Positions 15,428 to 23,161 of a DNA stretch of 64,000 bases are shown one piece after another. Position numbers and translations under genes: made by a program. Position 1 is the first letter of the stretch; each line of letters opens with the position of its first letter. The notes beneath the pieces are model-generated. The model saw only the letters and a program-made list of their open reading frames with translations. It searched no databases and was not told the origin of the DNA. Location of the stretch: positions 2,927,001-2,991,000 of the forward strand of contig NZ_CM001368.1 of the NCBI RefSeq assembly GCF_000177215.2, read 5' to 3'. Source of the stretch: Solidesulfovibrio carbinoliphilus subsp. oakridgensis (GTDB lineage Bacteria > Desulfobacterota > Desulfovibrionia > Desulfovibrionales > Desulfovibrionaceae).

Positions 15428-17500
15428 ATGTCGGAAAATCTTGCCAGCCAACGCACCTACGCCCTGGTCGGCCACGGCGGATGCGGCAAAACCTCGGTGG
15501 CCGAGATGCTCCTTTTCACGACCGGAGCCGTGGCGCGCCTGGGCAGGATCGAGGACGGGACCACCGCGCTCGACTACGAGCCCGAGGAAGTCAAGCGCCG
15601 GGGCAGCACCCAGCCCGGTCTGGCCACCTACCTGCACAACAAGAACCGGCATTTTCTCCTCGACATCCCGGGCGACGGCAGCTTCAACGGCGACCTGCCC
15701 TATCTGCTGCGGGCCGTGGACGGCGTCGTGTTCGTGGTCGATGCCGTGGACGGCGTCAAGCCCCTGACCAAGAAGCTCTGGGGCGAGGTGGCCAAGCTCG
15801 GCCTGCCGACCATTTTCTTCATCAACAAGATGGACCGCGACCGGGCCGATTTCGACCTGGCCCTTGCCGGCATCCGCGAAAAGCTCGGGGTCAAGACCTA
15901 CATCCAGAACCTGCCCATCGGGGCCCGGGAAGACTTCAAGGGCGTGGTCAACGTCCTCGAGGGCAAGGCCTATCTCTTCGACGACAAGGGCGGGGTGGCC
16001 GAGGGTCCGGTGCCCGACGACATGGCCGACGAGGTCGAGACCCTGCGCGAGACCATGGTCGAGGAAATCGCCGTGGCCGACGAGCAGCTCATGGAGCGCT
16101 ACCTCGAAGGCGAGGAAATCTCCACCGAGGAACTCCTGGCCACGGTCCACAAGGCCACCCTGTCCGGCCAGCTCTGCCCGGTCTGCTGCGGCGCGGCCTT
16201 AAAGGGCATGGGCGGCACCCGGCTGCTGGCCGCCATCCAGAATTTCCTGCCCGGACCCCTCGAAGGGGCCGAGGGCCAGAAGACCATCGCCCTCGACGGG
16301 GGCGCGACCATGCCGGCCGCGGAAACGGGCCCCGTGGTCGCCTTTGTCTTCAAGACGCTGTTCGATCCCTTTGCCGGCCAGCTGTCCATGGTCCGGGTCC
16401 TGAGCGGCACCCTGACGCCGAACCTCGACCTGCAAAACCCGGCCACCGACACCCTGGAGCGTTCCGGCCAGCTCCTCCTGCCGCTCGGCAAGGAGACCGT
16501 CATCTCCAAGGAGCCGGCCGGCCCGGGGTCGCTCGTGGCCCTGGCCAAACTCAAGGACACGGCCACCGGCCACACCCTGTCCGATCCCAAAAAGCCCGTC
16601 ATCGTGCCAGCCCCGGTCCTGCCGCCGCCCATGATCTCCTACGCCCTGGCTCCGGCCGAGAAGGGCGACGAGGACAAGGTCTTCGCGGCCATGTCCAAGC
16701 TTTTGGACGAGGACATCACGCTTTCCATCACCCGCGACGAGGAGACCGGCGACATCCTGCTTTCCGGCATGGGCCAGACCCACCTGGAGACGGCCGTGGA
16801 AAAGGCCCGCCGCCGTTTCAAGGTCAGCCCGGTGCTCAAAGCCCCCAAGATTCCCTACCGCGAATCGGTCAAGGGCAAGGTCGAGGTCCAGGGGCGCCAC
16901 AAGAAGCAGACCGGCGGCCGGGGCCAGTTCGGCGACTGCTGGATCCGCATGGAAGGCCAGCCGCGCGGGGCGGGCTACGCGTTCGTGGACGCCATCGTCG
17001 GCGGGGCCATCCCGCGCCAGTACATCCCGGCCGTGGACAAGGGCGTGGTGGAGTCGGCCCATCGGGGCTACGTGGCCGGCTATCCCATGGTCGACTTCAA
17101 GGTGACGCTCTACGACGGCACCTTCCACACCGTCGATTCCTCGGAAATGGCCTTCAAGATCGCGGGGTCCATCGCCTTCAAGGCGGCCTGCGAAAAGCTC
17201 AAGATCTCGCTTCTGGAACCCATCGTGCTGGTGTCCGTCAGCTGCCCGGACGAGTACATGGGCGACATCATCGGCGACCTGTCCAGCCGCCGGGGCAAGG
17301 TGCTCGGTTCGGATTCCACCGGCGGCATCACCGAGATCCAGGCCCACGTGCCCATGGCCGAGATGCAGGAATACGCCAAGACACTCAGTTCCATGACCGG
17401 CGGCCAGGGGGCCTTCACCATGGCCTTTGACCACTACGAGGAGTGCCCGCCGCCGGTGGCCGAAAAAGTCATCGCCGAGAGCAAAAAGAAGGACGAGTAA
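15428..17500 (+). CDS. Elongation factor G-like GTPase (EF-G2 type) lacking the switch-II histidine
   Basis: 690 residues with all five EF-G domains; the start ATG has GGGAGAAGGGA upstream. G1 is GHGGCGKTS (15-23) and G4 is NKMD (133-136). Domain II has LSMVRVLSGTLTPN, and domain IV has RHKKQTGGRGQFGDCWI and GYPMVDFKVTLYDGTFHTVDSSEMAF. The G3 motif is DIPGD (79-83) where canonical EF-G has DTPGH; that histidine normally activates the hydrolytic water. It belongs to the EF-G-like paralogues that accompany the main fusA; whether it translocates, recycles ribosomes or does something else is unknown. No str-operon genes (rpsL, rpsG, tuf) are adjacent, as expected for a paralogue. Confidence 0.88.
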   Translation: MSENLASQRTYALVGHGGCGKTSVAEMLLFTTGAVARLGRIEDGTTALDYEPEEVKRRGSTQPGLATYLHNKNRHFLLDIPGDGSFNGDLPYLLRAVDGVVFVVDAVDGVKPLTKKLWGEVAKLGLPTIFFINKMDRDRADFDLALAGIREKLGVKTYIQNLPIGAREDFKGVVNVLEGKAYLFDDKGGVAEGPVPDDMADEVETLRETMVEEIAVADEQLMERYLEGEEISTEELLATVHKATLSGQLCPVCCGAALKGMGGTRLLAAIQNFLPGPLEGAEGQKTIALDGGATMPAAETGPVVAFVFKTLFDPFAGQLSMVRVLSGTLTPNLDLQNPATDTLERSGQLLLPLGKETVISKEPAGPGSLVALAKLKDTATGHTLSDPKKPVIVPAPVLPPPMISYALAPAEKGDEDKVFAAMSKLLDEDITLSITRDEETGDILLSGMGQTHLETAVEKARRRFKVSPVLKAPKIPYRESVKGKVEVQGRHKKQTGGRGQFGDCWIRMEGQPRGAGYAFVDAIVGGAIPRQYIPAVDKGVVESAHRGYVAGYPMVDFKVTLYDGTFHTVDSSEMAFKIAGSIAFKAACEKLKISLLEPIVLVSVSCPDEYMGDIIGDLSSRRGKVLGSDSTGGITEIQAHVPMAEMQEYAKTLSSMTGGQGAFTMAFDHYEECPPPVAEKVIAESKKKDE

Positions 17501-17808
17501 AAGAAGTGGGGCGCCGCCCCACGCCCTGCCGGGGCTCTGCCCCGGACCCTGCCAGGGCTCTGCCCTGGACCCGCCGGGGGGGATTTTCCAGCCCCCCCGG
17601 ACCCCCCCGATAGGGGCCGGCGGGCGCGATGACGCACGGCCGGCCCCGAAACAGGCCGTGGCCCGGATGACGACCAGGGCCTGCCCGGGGCGGCCGACGC
17701 GGCGCAAACCTTGAAGCGTTTTTTGGGAAGGAGGGGGTCCGGGGGGAGGGAACCCTTTTTTGCAAAAAAGGGTTCCCTCCCCCGGTTCCTCGTAGAGCAT
17801 CACCACAC
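17501..17808. repeat. Repeat-filled intergenic region with 42-bp perfect palindrome
   Basis: 17507-17612 is a tandem of related modules (GGGGCTCTGCCCCGGACCC, CAGGGCTCTGCCCTGGACCC, then the G-run/C-run palindrome and GGACCCCCCCGA). 17742-17783 is a perfect 42-base palindrome (GGGGGAGGGAACCC, T6, G, C, A6, and back) that ends 25 bases before the start of the regulator gene. The palindrome could stop transcription from the left or lie in the leader of the regulator mRNA. No protein gene seen. Confidence 0.75.
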
Positions 17809-19212
17809 ATGGCCCATATTCTCCTTATCGACGACGACGCCATCCTGCGCGAGACTTTTGGCGGGCTGATGCGCCGGCTTGGCCATACCCTCGACTGGGC
17901 CGGGTCCCTGGAGGAGGGGCGGCTGGCGCTGGTGCATGGCCGGACCGACGTGGTGCTGCTCGATTTGCGGCTGCCGGACGGCTATGGCCTGGACATGATG
18001 CCCGAGATCCGGGCCGCGCCGGGTTCGCCGGAAGTGATCATCGTCACCGGCCAGGAGGACCCCGAGGGCGCGGCCCTGGCCATCAAGTCCGGGGCCTGGG
18101 ACTACATCCAGAAGCCCTTGACCCCCCACCGCGTCACCCTGCCGCTGACCCGGGCCCTGGAGTACCGGGCCCAAAAGGCGGCCCGGCGTCCCCGGGCCGT
18201 GCTCAAGCGCGAGGCCATCGTCGGCGTGGGGCCGGCCATGGAGGCCTGCCTGGACCTGGTGGCCCAGGCGGCCGATTCCGACGCCTCGGTCCTCATCGCC
18301 GGCGAGACGGGCACGGGCAAGGAGCTTTTCGCCCGGGCCATCCACGTCAATTCGCCCCGGGCCAACAACAACTTCGTGGTGGTGGACTGCGCGGCCCTGC
18401 CCGAGACCCTGGTCGAGAGCGTCCTTTTCGGCCACGTGAAGGGGGCCTTCACCGGGGCGGACCGCGACCGGGACGGGCTTTTCAAGCTGGCCGATGGGGG
18501 AACGCTTTTTCTGGACGAGATCGGCGAGCTCTCCCCCGGCATCCAGAAGACCTTTTTGCGCGTGCTGCAAGACGGTCGGTTCCGGCCGGTCGGGTCCAAA
18601 AACGAACTGCAAAGCGATTTCCGGCTGGTCTCGGCCACCAACCGCGACCTGTCCGCCATGGCGGCAAGCGGCGTCTTTCGCGAGGACCTGCTCTACAGGC
18701 TGCGCACCATCGTCATCACCCTGCCCGCCCTGCGGCTTCGGGCCGAGGATATCAAGCCCCTGGCCATCCACTACATGAACCGGCTGTGCGAGCGGTACCG
18801 GCTGCCGACCAAGGGCTTTTCCGAGGAATTCTTTCAGGCCCTTGCCGCCTACACCTGGCCGGGCAACGTCCGGGAGCTGTGCAGCACCATGGAGCGGGTG
18901 CTCCTGCAGCACCGCACCGAGCCGGTGCTCTATCCCAAGCACCTGCCCGACGAGATCCGCATCCAGGTGCTCAAGGCCAGCGCCGGGTGCGAGCCGTCCG
19001 GGCCGGCCCCGGCCGAGGGGACCGAGGCCGGGGGCGTGCCGCCCTGGAAGGAATTTCGCCGGCAGGCACTGGACGAGGCCGAGCGGGGATATCTGCGCGA
19101 ACTCCTGCGCGCCTCGGCCGGCAACGTCTCCCGGGCCGCCCGCCTAAGCGGCCTGTCGCCGTCGCGCCTCTACGACCTCTTTCGCAAGTACAACATGCCG
19201 ACGCGGCCGTAG
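17809..19212 (+). CDS. Sigma-54-dependent response regulator (NtrC family)
   Basis: 467 residues: receiver domain (1-120, acidic pocket DDD at 8-10, phospho-acceptor D52, conserved K near 107 in IQKPLT), AAA+ domain (Walker A GETGTGKE; GAFTGA loop for sigma-54 contact; Walker B GGTLFLDEIGEL; ATNRDLSAM; second arginine-finger region), and a C-terminal Fis-type helix-turn-helix (SAGNVSRAARLSGLSPSRLYDLFRKY). It activates sigma-54 promoters when phosphorylated. No histidine kinase is adjacent, so the signal is unknown. The start is fixed by the receiver domain. Confidence 0.93.
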   Translation: MAHILLIDDDAILRETFGGLMRRLGHTLDWAGSLEEGRLALVHGRTDVVLLDLRLPDGYGLDMMPEIRAAPGSPEVIIVTGQEDPEGAALAIKSGAWDYIQKPLTPHRVTLPLTRALEYRAQKAARRPRAVLKREAIVGVGPAMEACLDLVAQAADSDASVLIAGETGTGKELFARAIHVNSPRANNNFVVVDCAALPETLVESVLFGHVKGAFTGADRDRDGLFKLADGGTLFLDEIGELSPGIQKTFLRVLQDGRFRPVGSKNELQSDFRLVSATNRDLSAMAASGVFREDLLYRLRTIVITLPALRLRAEDIKPLAIHYMNRLCERYRLPTKGFSEEFFQALAAYTWPGNVRELCSTMERVLLQHRTEPVLYPKHLPDEIRIQVLKASAGCEPSGPAPAEGTEAGGVPPWKEFRRQALDEAERGYLRELLRASAGNVSRAARLSGLSPSRLYDLFRKYNMPTRP

Positions 19213-19468
19213 AGGATCAGGGCTCTGCCCCGGACCCCGCCGGGGGGGATCATCCCCCCCGGACCCCCTGGCCGGTCGTCGTCGGGCGGTCCTTCCCGGG
19301 CACGCGTGACGGGGGGGACCGGGGGGAATCATTCCCCCCGGCAGGTCCAGGGCAGCGCCCTGGCAGGGTCCGGGACAGCGTCCCGGCGGGGTCCGGGGCA
19401 GCGCCCCGGCGGGGGCTGGGGCGGGGCCCCAGCTTGCCAGCGGGGCCGGGGTCCCGTACCGTGGCCGC
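19213..19468. repeat. Repeat-filled intergenic region
   Basis: Two blocks: 19219-19270 (GGGCTCTGCCCCGGACCCCGCC, then the G-run/ATCAT/C-run palindrome and GGACCCCCTGG) and 19312-19440 (palindrome GGGGGGAATCATTCCCCCC followed by three tandem units of the type GTCCGGGGCAGCGCCCCGGCG). All can fold into stable hairpins. No gene seen; the promoter of the following gene must lie in or before it. Confidence 0.75.
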
Positions 19469-20662
19469 ATGGACCAACCGACGCTGACGCTTCGAAACAA
19501 CGAGGAACGACGCCTTCTCGCCGGACACCTGTGGGTGTTCAGCAACGAGGTGGATATCAAGAAAACCCCGCTGACCGGGTTCGCGCCCGGCCAGTCCGCC
19601 GTGGTCACGGCCTCGCGCGGCCGGCCGATCGGCGTGGCCACGGTCAACCCGGGCTCGCTCATCTGCGCCCGGATCATGGACCGCGATCCGCAGACGGTGA
19701 TCGACACGGACTTCTTCCGAAGCCGCCTGCGCGACGCCCTGGCCCTTCGGGAACGCCTCTACGCCACGCCCCACTACCGGCTGCTTTTTTCCGAAGGCGA
19801 CCACGTGCCGGGCCTGGTCCTCGACCGCTACGGCGACGTGGTGGTGGCCCAGCTGACCACGGCCGGCATGGACCGGCGGCGGGAGGAGATCGTGGCCGCC
19901 ATCGTGGCCGAACTGGCGCCCAAGACCATTATCTTCCGCAACGATGCCACCATCCGCGATCTGGAAGGCCTGCCCCGGGATGTGGAGACCGTTTACGGCA
20001 CGGCGCCGGACACCCTGACCATAAACGAGGACGGGGCGGTCTTCGAAGTGCCGGCCCTTTCCGGCCAGAAGACGGGCTGGTTCTACGACATGCGGGAAAA
20101 CAGGACCCGGCTTTGCCGCCTGACGCCGGGCCGGACCGTGCTCGATCTCTTCGCCTACGCCGGGGCCTTTTCCGTGCGGGCCGCCCTGGCCGGGGCATCG
20201 GCAGTCACCTGCCTGGATTCCTCCGAGACGGCCTGCGCCATGGCCCGGGACAACGCCACCCGAAACGGGGTCGGGGGAAAGGTCGCGACCGTCAAGGCCG
20301 ACGCGGCCGCCTTTCTGGAAGAGTGCGCCGCCTCCGGCCGGACCTTTGACGTGGTGAGCCTCGATCCGCCGGCCCTGGTCAAGCGCAAAAAGGACCTGGA
20401 GGCGGGACTGCGGGCCTACGAGCGCTTAAACCGCCTGGCCATGGACGTCCTGGCCGACGACGGCCTGCTCATGACCTGCTCGTGCTCCCAGCACGTGGAC
20501 GCCTGGGAGCTGCGGCGGGTGGCCCTGCGCGCGGCCATGGCCGCCGGCCGGCGCGGCCAGATCCTGGAACAGGGCCATCAAGGCCCGGACCATCCGGCCC
20601 ATCCGGCCATGGCCGAAACCGATTATCTCAAATCGTTCATCCTGCGGCTGCTGCGTCCCTAG
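19469..20662 (+). CDS. rlmI: RlmI-type 23S rRNA (cytosine-5) methyltransferase
   Basis: 397 residues, typical length. An N-terminal PUA domain (LTLRNNEERRLLAGHLWVFSNEVD...SLICARIMD) is followed by the RlmI core (YATPHYRLLFSEGDHVPGLVLDRYGDVVVAQ) and a class-I methyltransferase domain (TVLDLFAYAGAFSVRAALAGASAVTCLDSS is the SAM-binding loop; DVVSLDPPALVKRKKD is the target-base motif; MTCSCSQHVD carries the catalytic cysteines). Homologues methylate C1962 of 23S rRNA in E. coli. The gene stands alone. Confidence 0.88.
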   Translation: MDQPTLTLRNNEERRLLAGHLWVFSNEVDIKKTPLTGFAPGQSAVVTASRGRPIGVATVNPGSLICARIMDRDPQTVIDTDFFRSRLRDALALRERLYATPHYRLLFSEGDHVPGLVLDRYGDVVVAQLTTAGMDRRREEIVAAIVAELAPKTIIFRNDATIRDLEGLPRDVETVYGTAPDTLTINEDGAVFEVPALSGQKTGWFYDMRENRTRLCRLTPGRTVLDLFAYAGAFSVRAALAGASAVTCLDSSETACAMARDNATRNGVGGKVATVKADAAAFLEECAASGRTFDVVSLDPPALVKRKKDLEAGLRAYERLNRLAMDVLADDGLLMTCSCSQHVDAWELRRVALRAAMAAGRRGQILEQGHQGPDHPAHPAMAETDYLKSFILRLLRP

Positions 20663-20671
20663 GGCCGCGTC

Positions 20672-20836
20672 CATGGAAAAGGCACAGGCTTTTCTATGAG
20701 TAATATTGAGTAATGACTGATTGTCCTTGAAAATACCGGCGCATTTGTAGGGTCGCAACACGAGACAGCGCCTGACGCCCGCCATGACAAGACCCCGGCC
20801 GCCGGTATTCCCGGCCGGCCGGGGTTTTCGTTTTCC
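20672..20836 (+). ncRNA. Intergenic element B (related to the element at 5627-5756)
   Basis: It starts ten bases after the rlmI stop: inverted repeat CATGGAAAAG/CTTTTCTATG (20672-20698), AT-rich stretch, CCGGCGCATTTGTAGGG then TCGCAACACGAGAC (20736-20766), and a strong terminator CCCCGGCCGCCGG/CCGGCCGGCCGGGG followed by TTTTCGTTTT (20793-20834). The motif order matches element A. It could be a small RNA of about 100-130 bases or an elaborate 3' end of rlmI. Confidence 0.4.
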
Positions 20837-20972
20837 GGCCCGCCGAAGAAAGGGAGGGGGACATGGAAAAAAGCGAGAAACACCTTGCCACGGGCCGTGT
20901 GCCCATCTATTAAGGAAACATAGGGAAAACCGGTTTCCCCCTTGTGTTCCTCTTTACCACCGGAGGTCGCCT

Positions 20973-21128
20973 ATGCTGTCCTGGACCATCACGTTCCTGG
21001 TCATCGCCCTGATCGCGGGCGTTCTGGGCTTTACCGGCGTTGCCCGCACGGCAACCGGCATCGCCAAAATCCTGTTCTTCCTGTTCCTGATCCTTTTCGT
21101 CGCATCCCTGTTGTTCCGGGGTTTCTAG
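20973..21128 (+). CDS. DUF1328 (YtjA/UPF0391) small membrane protein
   Basis: 51 residues, two membrane helices ([20 protein letters not shown] and [20 protein letters not shown]) joined by the family's [12 protein letters not shown] loop. The ATG at 20973 has CGGAGG seven bases upstream. Proteins of this family are widespread, stress-associated in some bacteria, and of unknown biochemical role. The gene is followed by a very strong bidirectional hairpin. Confidence 0.9.
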   Translation: MLSWTITFLVIALIAGVLGFTGVARTATGIAKILFFLFLILFVASLLFRGF

Positions 21129-21139
21129 GACGCATACAA

Positions 21140-21199
21140 GACGGCCACGGGGCCGCGCGACCGGCAGTCAGGCCGGCGCGCGGCCCCGTGGCCGTCTTT
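21140..21199. terminator. Bidirectional terminator between convergent genes
   Basis: A perfect 20-bp stem (GACGGCCACGGGGCCGCGCG, 21140-21159, with its complement at 21177-21196) around a 17-base loop, followed on the plus strand by TTT. It serves the DUF1328 gene from the left and obg from the right. Confidence 0.8.
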
Positions 21200-21239
21200 C
21201 CCTGGCAGCCGGGCCCGCCCGGGCCCGGCTCCGATCTCC

Positions 21240-22505
21240 CTATTCCGCCACGGGGGCGGGGGCCGACTGGCCGGGCCTGGCCGGGGCGGCCGCCTGCCAC
21301 AGGGCTTCGAGCACCGCGTCCACGCCCTGGCCGGTCTTGGCGGACATGAAAAGGACCGTCTGGCCGGTGGCGGCCACGGCCGCCTGGCGCTCGGCCAAAT
21401 CCTCCGGGGTGAGGAGGTCGATCTTGTTGACCACCCGGATTTGGGGCCGCTCGGCCAGGGCCGGGTCGAAGCGGCGCAGCTCCTCGTCCACCACGCCAAA
21501 GGCCTCGAACACCCCTTCGGGCGAGGCGTCCTCGGCCGAAACCACGTGCAGGAGCACCCGGGTCCGCTCGACGTGGCGCAGGAACCGGTGCCCGAGGCCG
21601 TGGCCCAGGTGGGCGCCCTCGATAAGCCCCGGGATGTCGGCCAGAACCAGCCGCGTGCCGTAGTCGTCCTCGATGACGCCGAGGTTCGGGGTGAGCGTGG
21701 TGAAGGGATAGGCCGCGATCTTGGGCCTGGCCCGGGACACGGCCGCGATGAAGGTGGACTTGCCGGCATTGGGGAGGCCGATGATGCCGACGTCGGCCAG
21801 GACCTTGAGCACCAGCCGGATGCGCCGTTCCTCGCCGGACTCGCCGGGCTGGGCGAACCGCGGGGTGCGCATGGTGGAAGAGGCGAAGTGCAGGTTGCCC
21901 TTGCCACCTCGGCCGCCCTTGCAGGCGACATAGGTCTGGCCCGGCTCGGTCAGGTCGACCAAAAGCTCCGGGTCGCCCGCCTCCTCGACGGCCTCGCCGA
22001 AACCCTCGGGCTCGGACGGGGCGGGCAGGCCGTCGGGAGTCTCGGCGTCGTCCAGGTTTTCGGCCTCCCCGAGCTCCTCGGCCTCGGCATAGGCCTCGGC
22101 CGCTTCCCACTCCTCGACCGCGTCCGATTCCCGGGCCCCGGACAGGTGTTCGGCCTCGGCCAGTTCTGCGGCCTCGGGCCGGCCGTAGGTTTCCGTGCCA
22201 AGGGCCGGCAGTTCGTAGAGCTCGGTGCCGACCGGCACGTCGATGATCAGGTCTTCGGCGGCCTTGCCGTGCTTTTGCCGGCCCTTGCCGCCGTCGCCGC
22301 CTTTGGCCTCGTAGATGCGGCGCAGGCGCAGGTCGTAAAGGGTGAGCAGGTCCGGGTCGGCCCGGAAGACGACGTCCCCGCCCTTGCCGCCGTCGCCGCC
22401 GTCCGGGCCGCCCCTGGGAATGAATTTCTCGCGGCGAAACGACACCGCGCCGCGTCCGCCCTTGCCCGAGCGGACCACAATCCAGGCTTCGTCGACAAAA
22501 CGCAT
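21240..22505 (-). CDS. obgE: Obg family GTPase with a long acidic insertion
   Basis: 421 residues from the ATG at 22505 (GGAGG five bases upstream). The glycine-rich Obg fold opens the protein (MRFVDEAWIVVRSGKGGRGAVSF, GGPDGGDGGKGGDVVF, KGGRGGKGNLHFASS). The G domain has GLPNAGKS (243-250), DIPGLIEGAHLG, NKIDLL and MSAKTGQG. Residues about 100-180, inside the Obg fold, are an Ala/Glu/Asp-rich stretch (EAAELAEAEHLSGARESD and on) that E. coli ObgE lacks. Obg proteins bind the 50S subunit and take part in ribosome assembly and stress control. rplU and rpmA, its common neighbours, are not next to it. Confidence 0.93.
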   Translation of the reverse strand: MRFVDEAWIVVRSGKGGRGAVSFRREKFIPRGGPDGGDGGKGGDVVFRADPDLLTLYDLRLRRIYEAKGGDGGKGRQKHGKAAEDLIIDVPVGTELYELPALGTETYGRPEAAELAEAEHLSGARESDAVEEWEAAEAYAEAEELGEAENLDDAETPDGLPAPSEPEGFGEAVEEAGDPELLVDLTEPGQTYVACKGGRGGKGNLHFASSTMRTPRFAQPGESGEERRIRLVLKVLADVGIIGLPNAGKSTFIAAVSRARPKIAAYPFTTLTPNLGVIEDDYGTRLVLADIPGLIEGAHLGHGLGHRFLRHVERTRVLLHVVSAEDASPEGVFEAFGVVDEELRRFDPALAERPQIRVVNKIDLLTPEDLAERQAAVAATGQTVLFMSAKTGQGVDAVLEALWQAAAPARPGQSAPAPVAE

Positions 22506-22821
22506 GGAACCTCCGGTATGGCCGGGGCCTGCCGTCCTTCCGCCGGTGCGGCGAACGGGAGTCCCCGGGCGCAGGGCGTTTGGGCCCTGGTGAAAACGCA
22601 TGGGATGGGCCGGCCCGGGCAGCCGGGCGGCCTGTCCGGCCGGGAGCGGCGCGGACAGGGAAGCCCGTCTTTCGTCCGTGCCGGGCGTGCGGACGCGCGC
22701 GTCGGGCGCGGGCCGCTTTCGGGACATGGTACCCGATTTTCCGGGCCGTGGCGAGGTGCGGGTTGGCTTGCCCGCGGCCGGGCGCAATCCGGTCGGACGC
22801 CGGAACGCCGGCGTGTCTCCC

Positions 22822-22904
22822 AAAGAAAAGGGGGGCTCTGTGGGAGCCCCCGCGCAGGAGATGAAGGAGAGGTCAGAACAATAGGGAGGTATTGTCTGCT
22901 CTGC
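22822..22904 (-). ncRNA. Candidate sigma-54-controlled small RNA with CCUCCC loop
   Basis: The transcript is inferred from three signals in line: a sigma-54-type promoter with predicted start near 22904; a hairpin at 22874-22898 (CAGACAATA / TATTGTTCTG, one bulged base) exposing the six-base loop CCTCCC; and an intrinsic terminator GGGGGCTC/GAGCCCCC with TTTTCTTT (22822-22852). Between the hairpins lies CCTCTCCTTCATCTCCT, also complementary to Shine-Dalgarno sequences. Such exposed anti-Shine-Dalgarno loops are typical of RNAs that block translation of several mRNAs. No reading frame fits. It is not a family I can name. Confidence 0.5.
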
Positions 22905-22912
22905 CTGGCCTT

Positions 22913-22930
22913 ATTCCAAGATCCGTGCCA
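22913..22930 (-). promoter_or_regulatory. Sigma-54-type promoter of the candidate small RNA
   Basis: On the minus strand TGGCACGGATCTTGGAAT fits TGGCAC-N5-TTGCA with one mismatch (TTGG for TTGC). The AT-rich imperfect palindrome at 22950-22970, 20-40 bases upstream, could be an activator site. Confidence 0.5.
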
Positions 22931-23030
22931 CGCAAACGGGGTTTCTCCAGAATTATTTGATTAATTATTCTAAATATATAGAAAACAGCTAGGCCAGCAA
23001 AGTCGGGGCGGGCAGGAATCGTGTTCCGGT

Positions 23031-23061
23031 ATTACGGTAAAAAAGGAAATAATTACGGAAA
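23031..23061. promoter_or_regulatory. Direct repeats ATTACGG(T/A)AAAA
   Basis: ATTACGGTAAAA and ATTACGGAAAAA are spaced about 21 bases (two helical turns). A related ATTACGGTTTTTCCGTAG occurs at 15088-15105, in front of the ParB-like/SPL-like operon. Possibly binding sites of one regulator; none is assigned. Confidence 0.3.
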
Positions 23062-23161
23062 AAGACGACAGCTCGGCCGCTCCCCGCCCGAACGGGGGGA
23101 TGTACGGGAAGCGCGACCGATTGCCAAGCCCAAAACAACGCGGCCGGTCCGCAATCCCGGT

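Larger units (their letters stand above)
22506..23161. other. Intergenic region between hydF and obg
   Basis: No protein gene is supported. It contains, reading leftward from hydF: two direct repeats of the CCGTAAT type (23031-23061), an AT-rich imperfect palindrome GAATTATTTGATTAATTATTC (22950-22970), a sigma-54-type promoter (22913-22930), a candidate small RNA (22822-22904), and the obg leader with GC-rich sequence and GGAGG. Confidence 0.6.

Noticed and set aside
22874-22898. Reading the CCTCCC hairpin as a plus-strand element exposing GGGAGG
   Set aside because: Promoter and T-run terminator are both oriented on the minus strand; no plus-strand start codon follows at a suitable distance.
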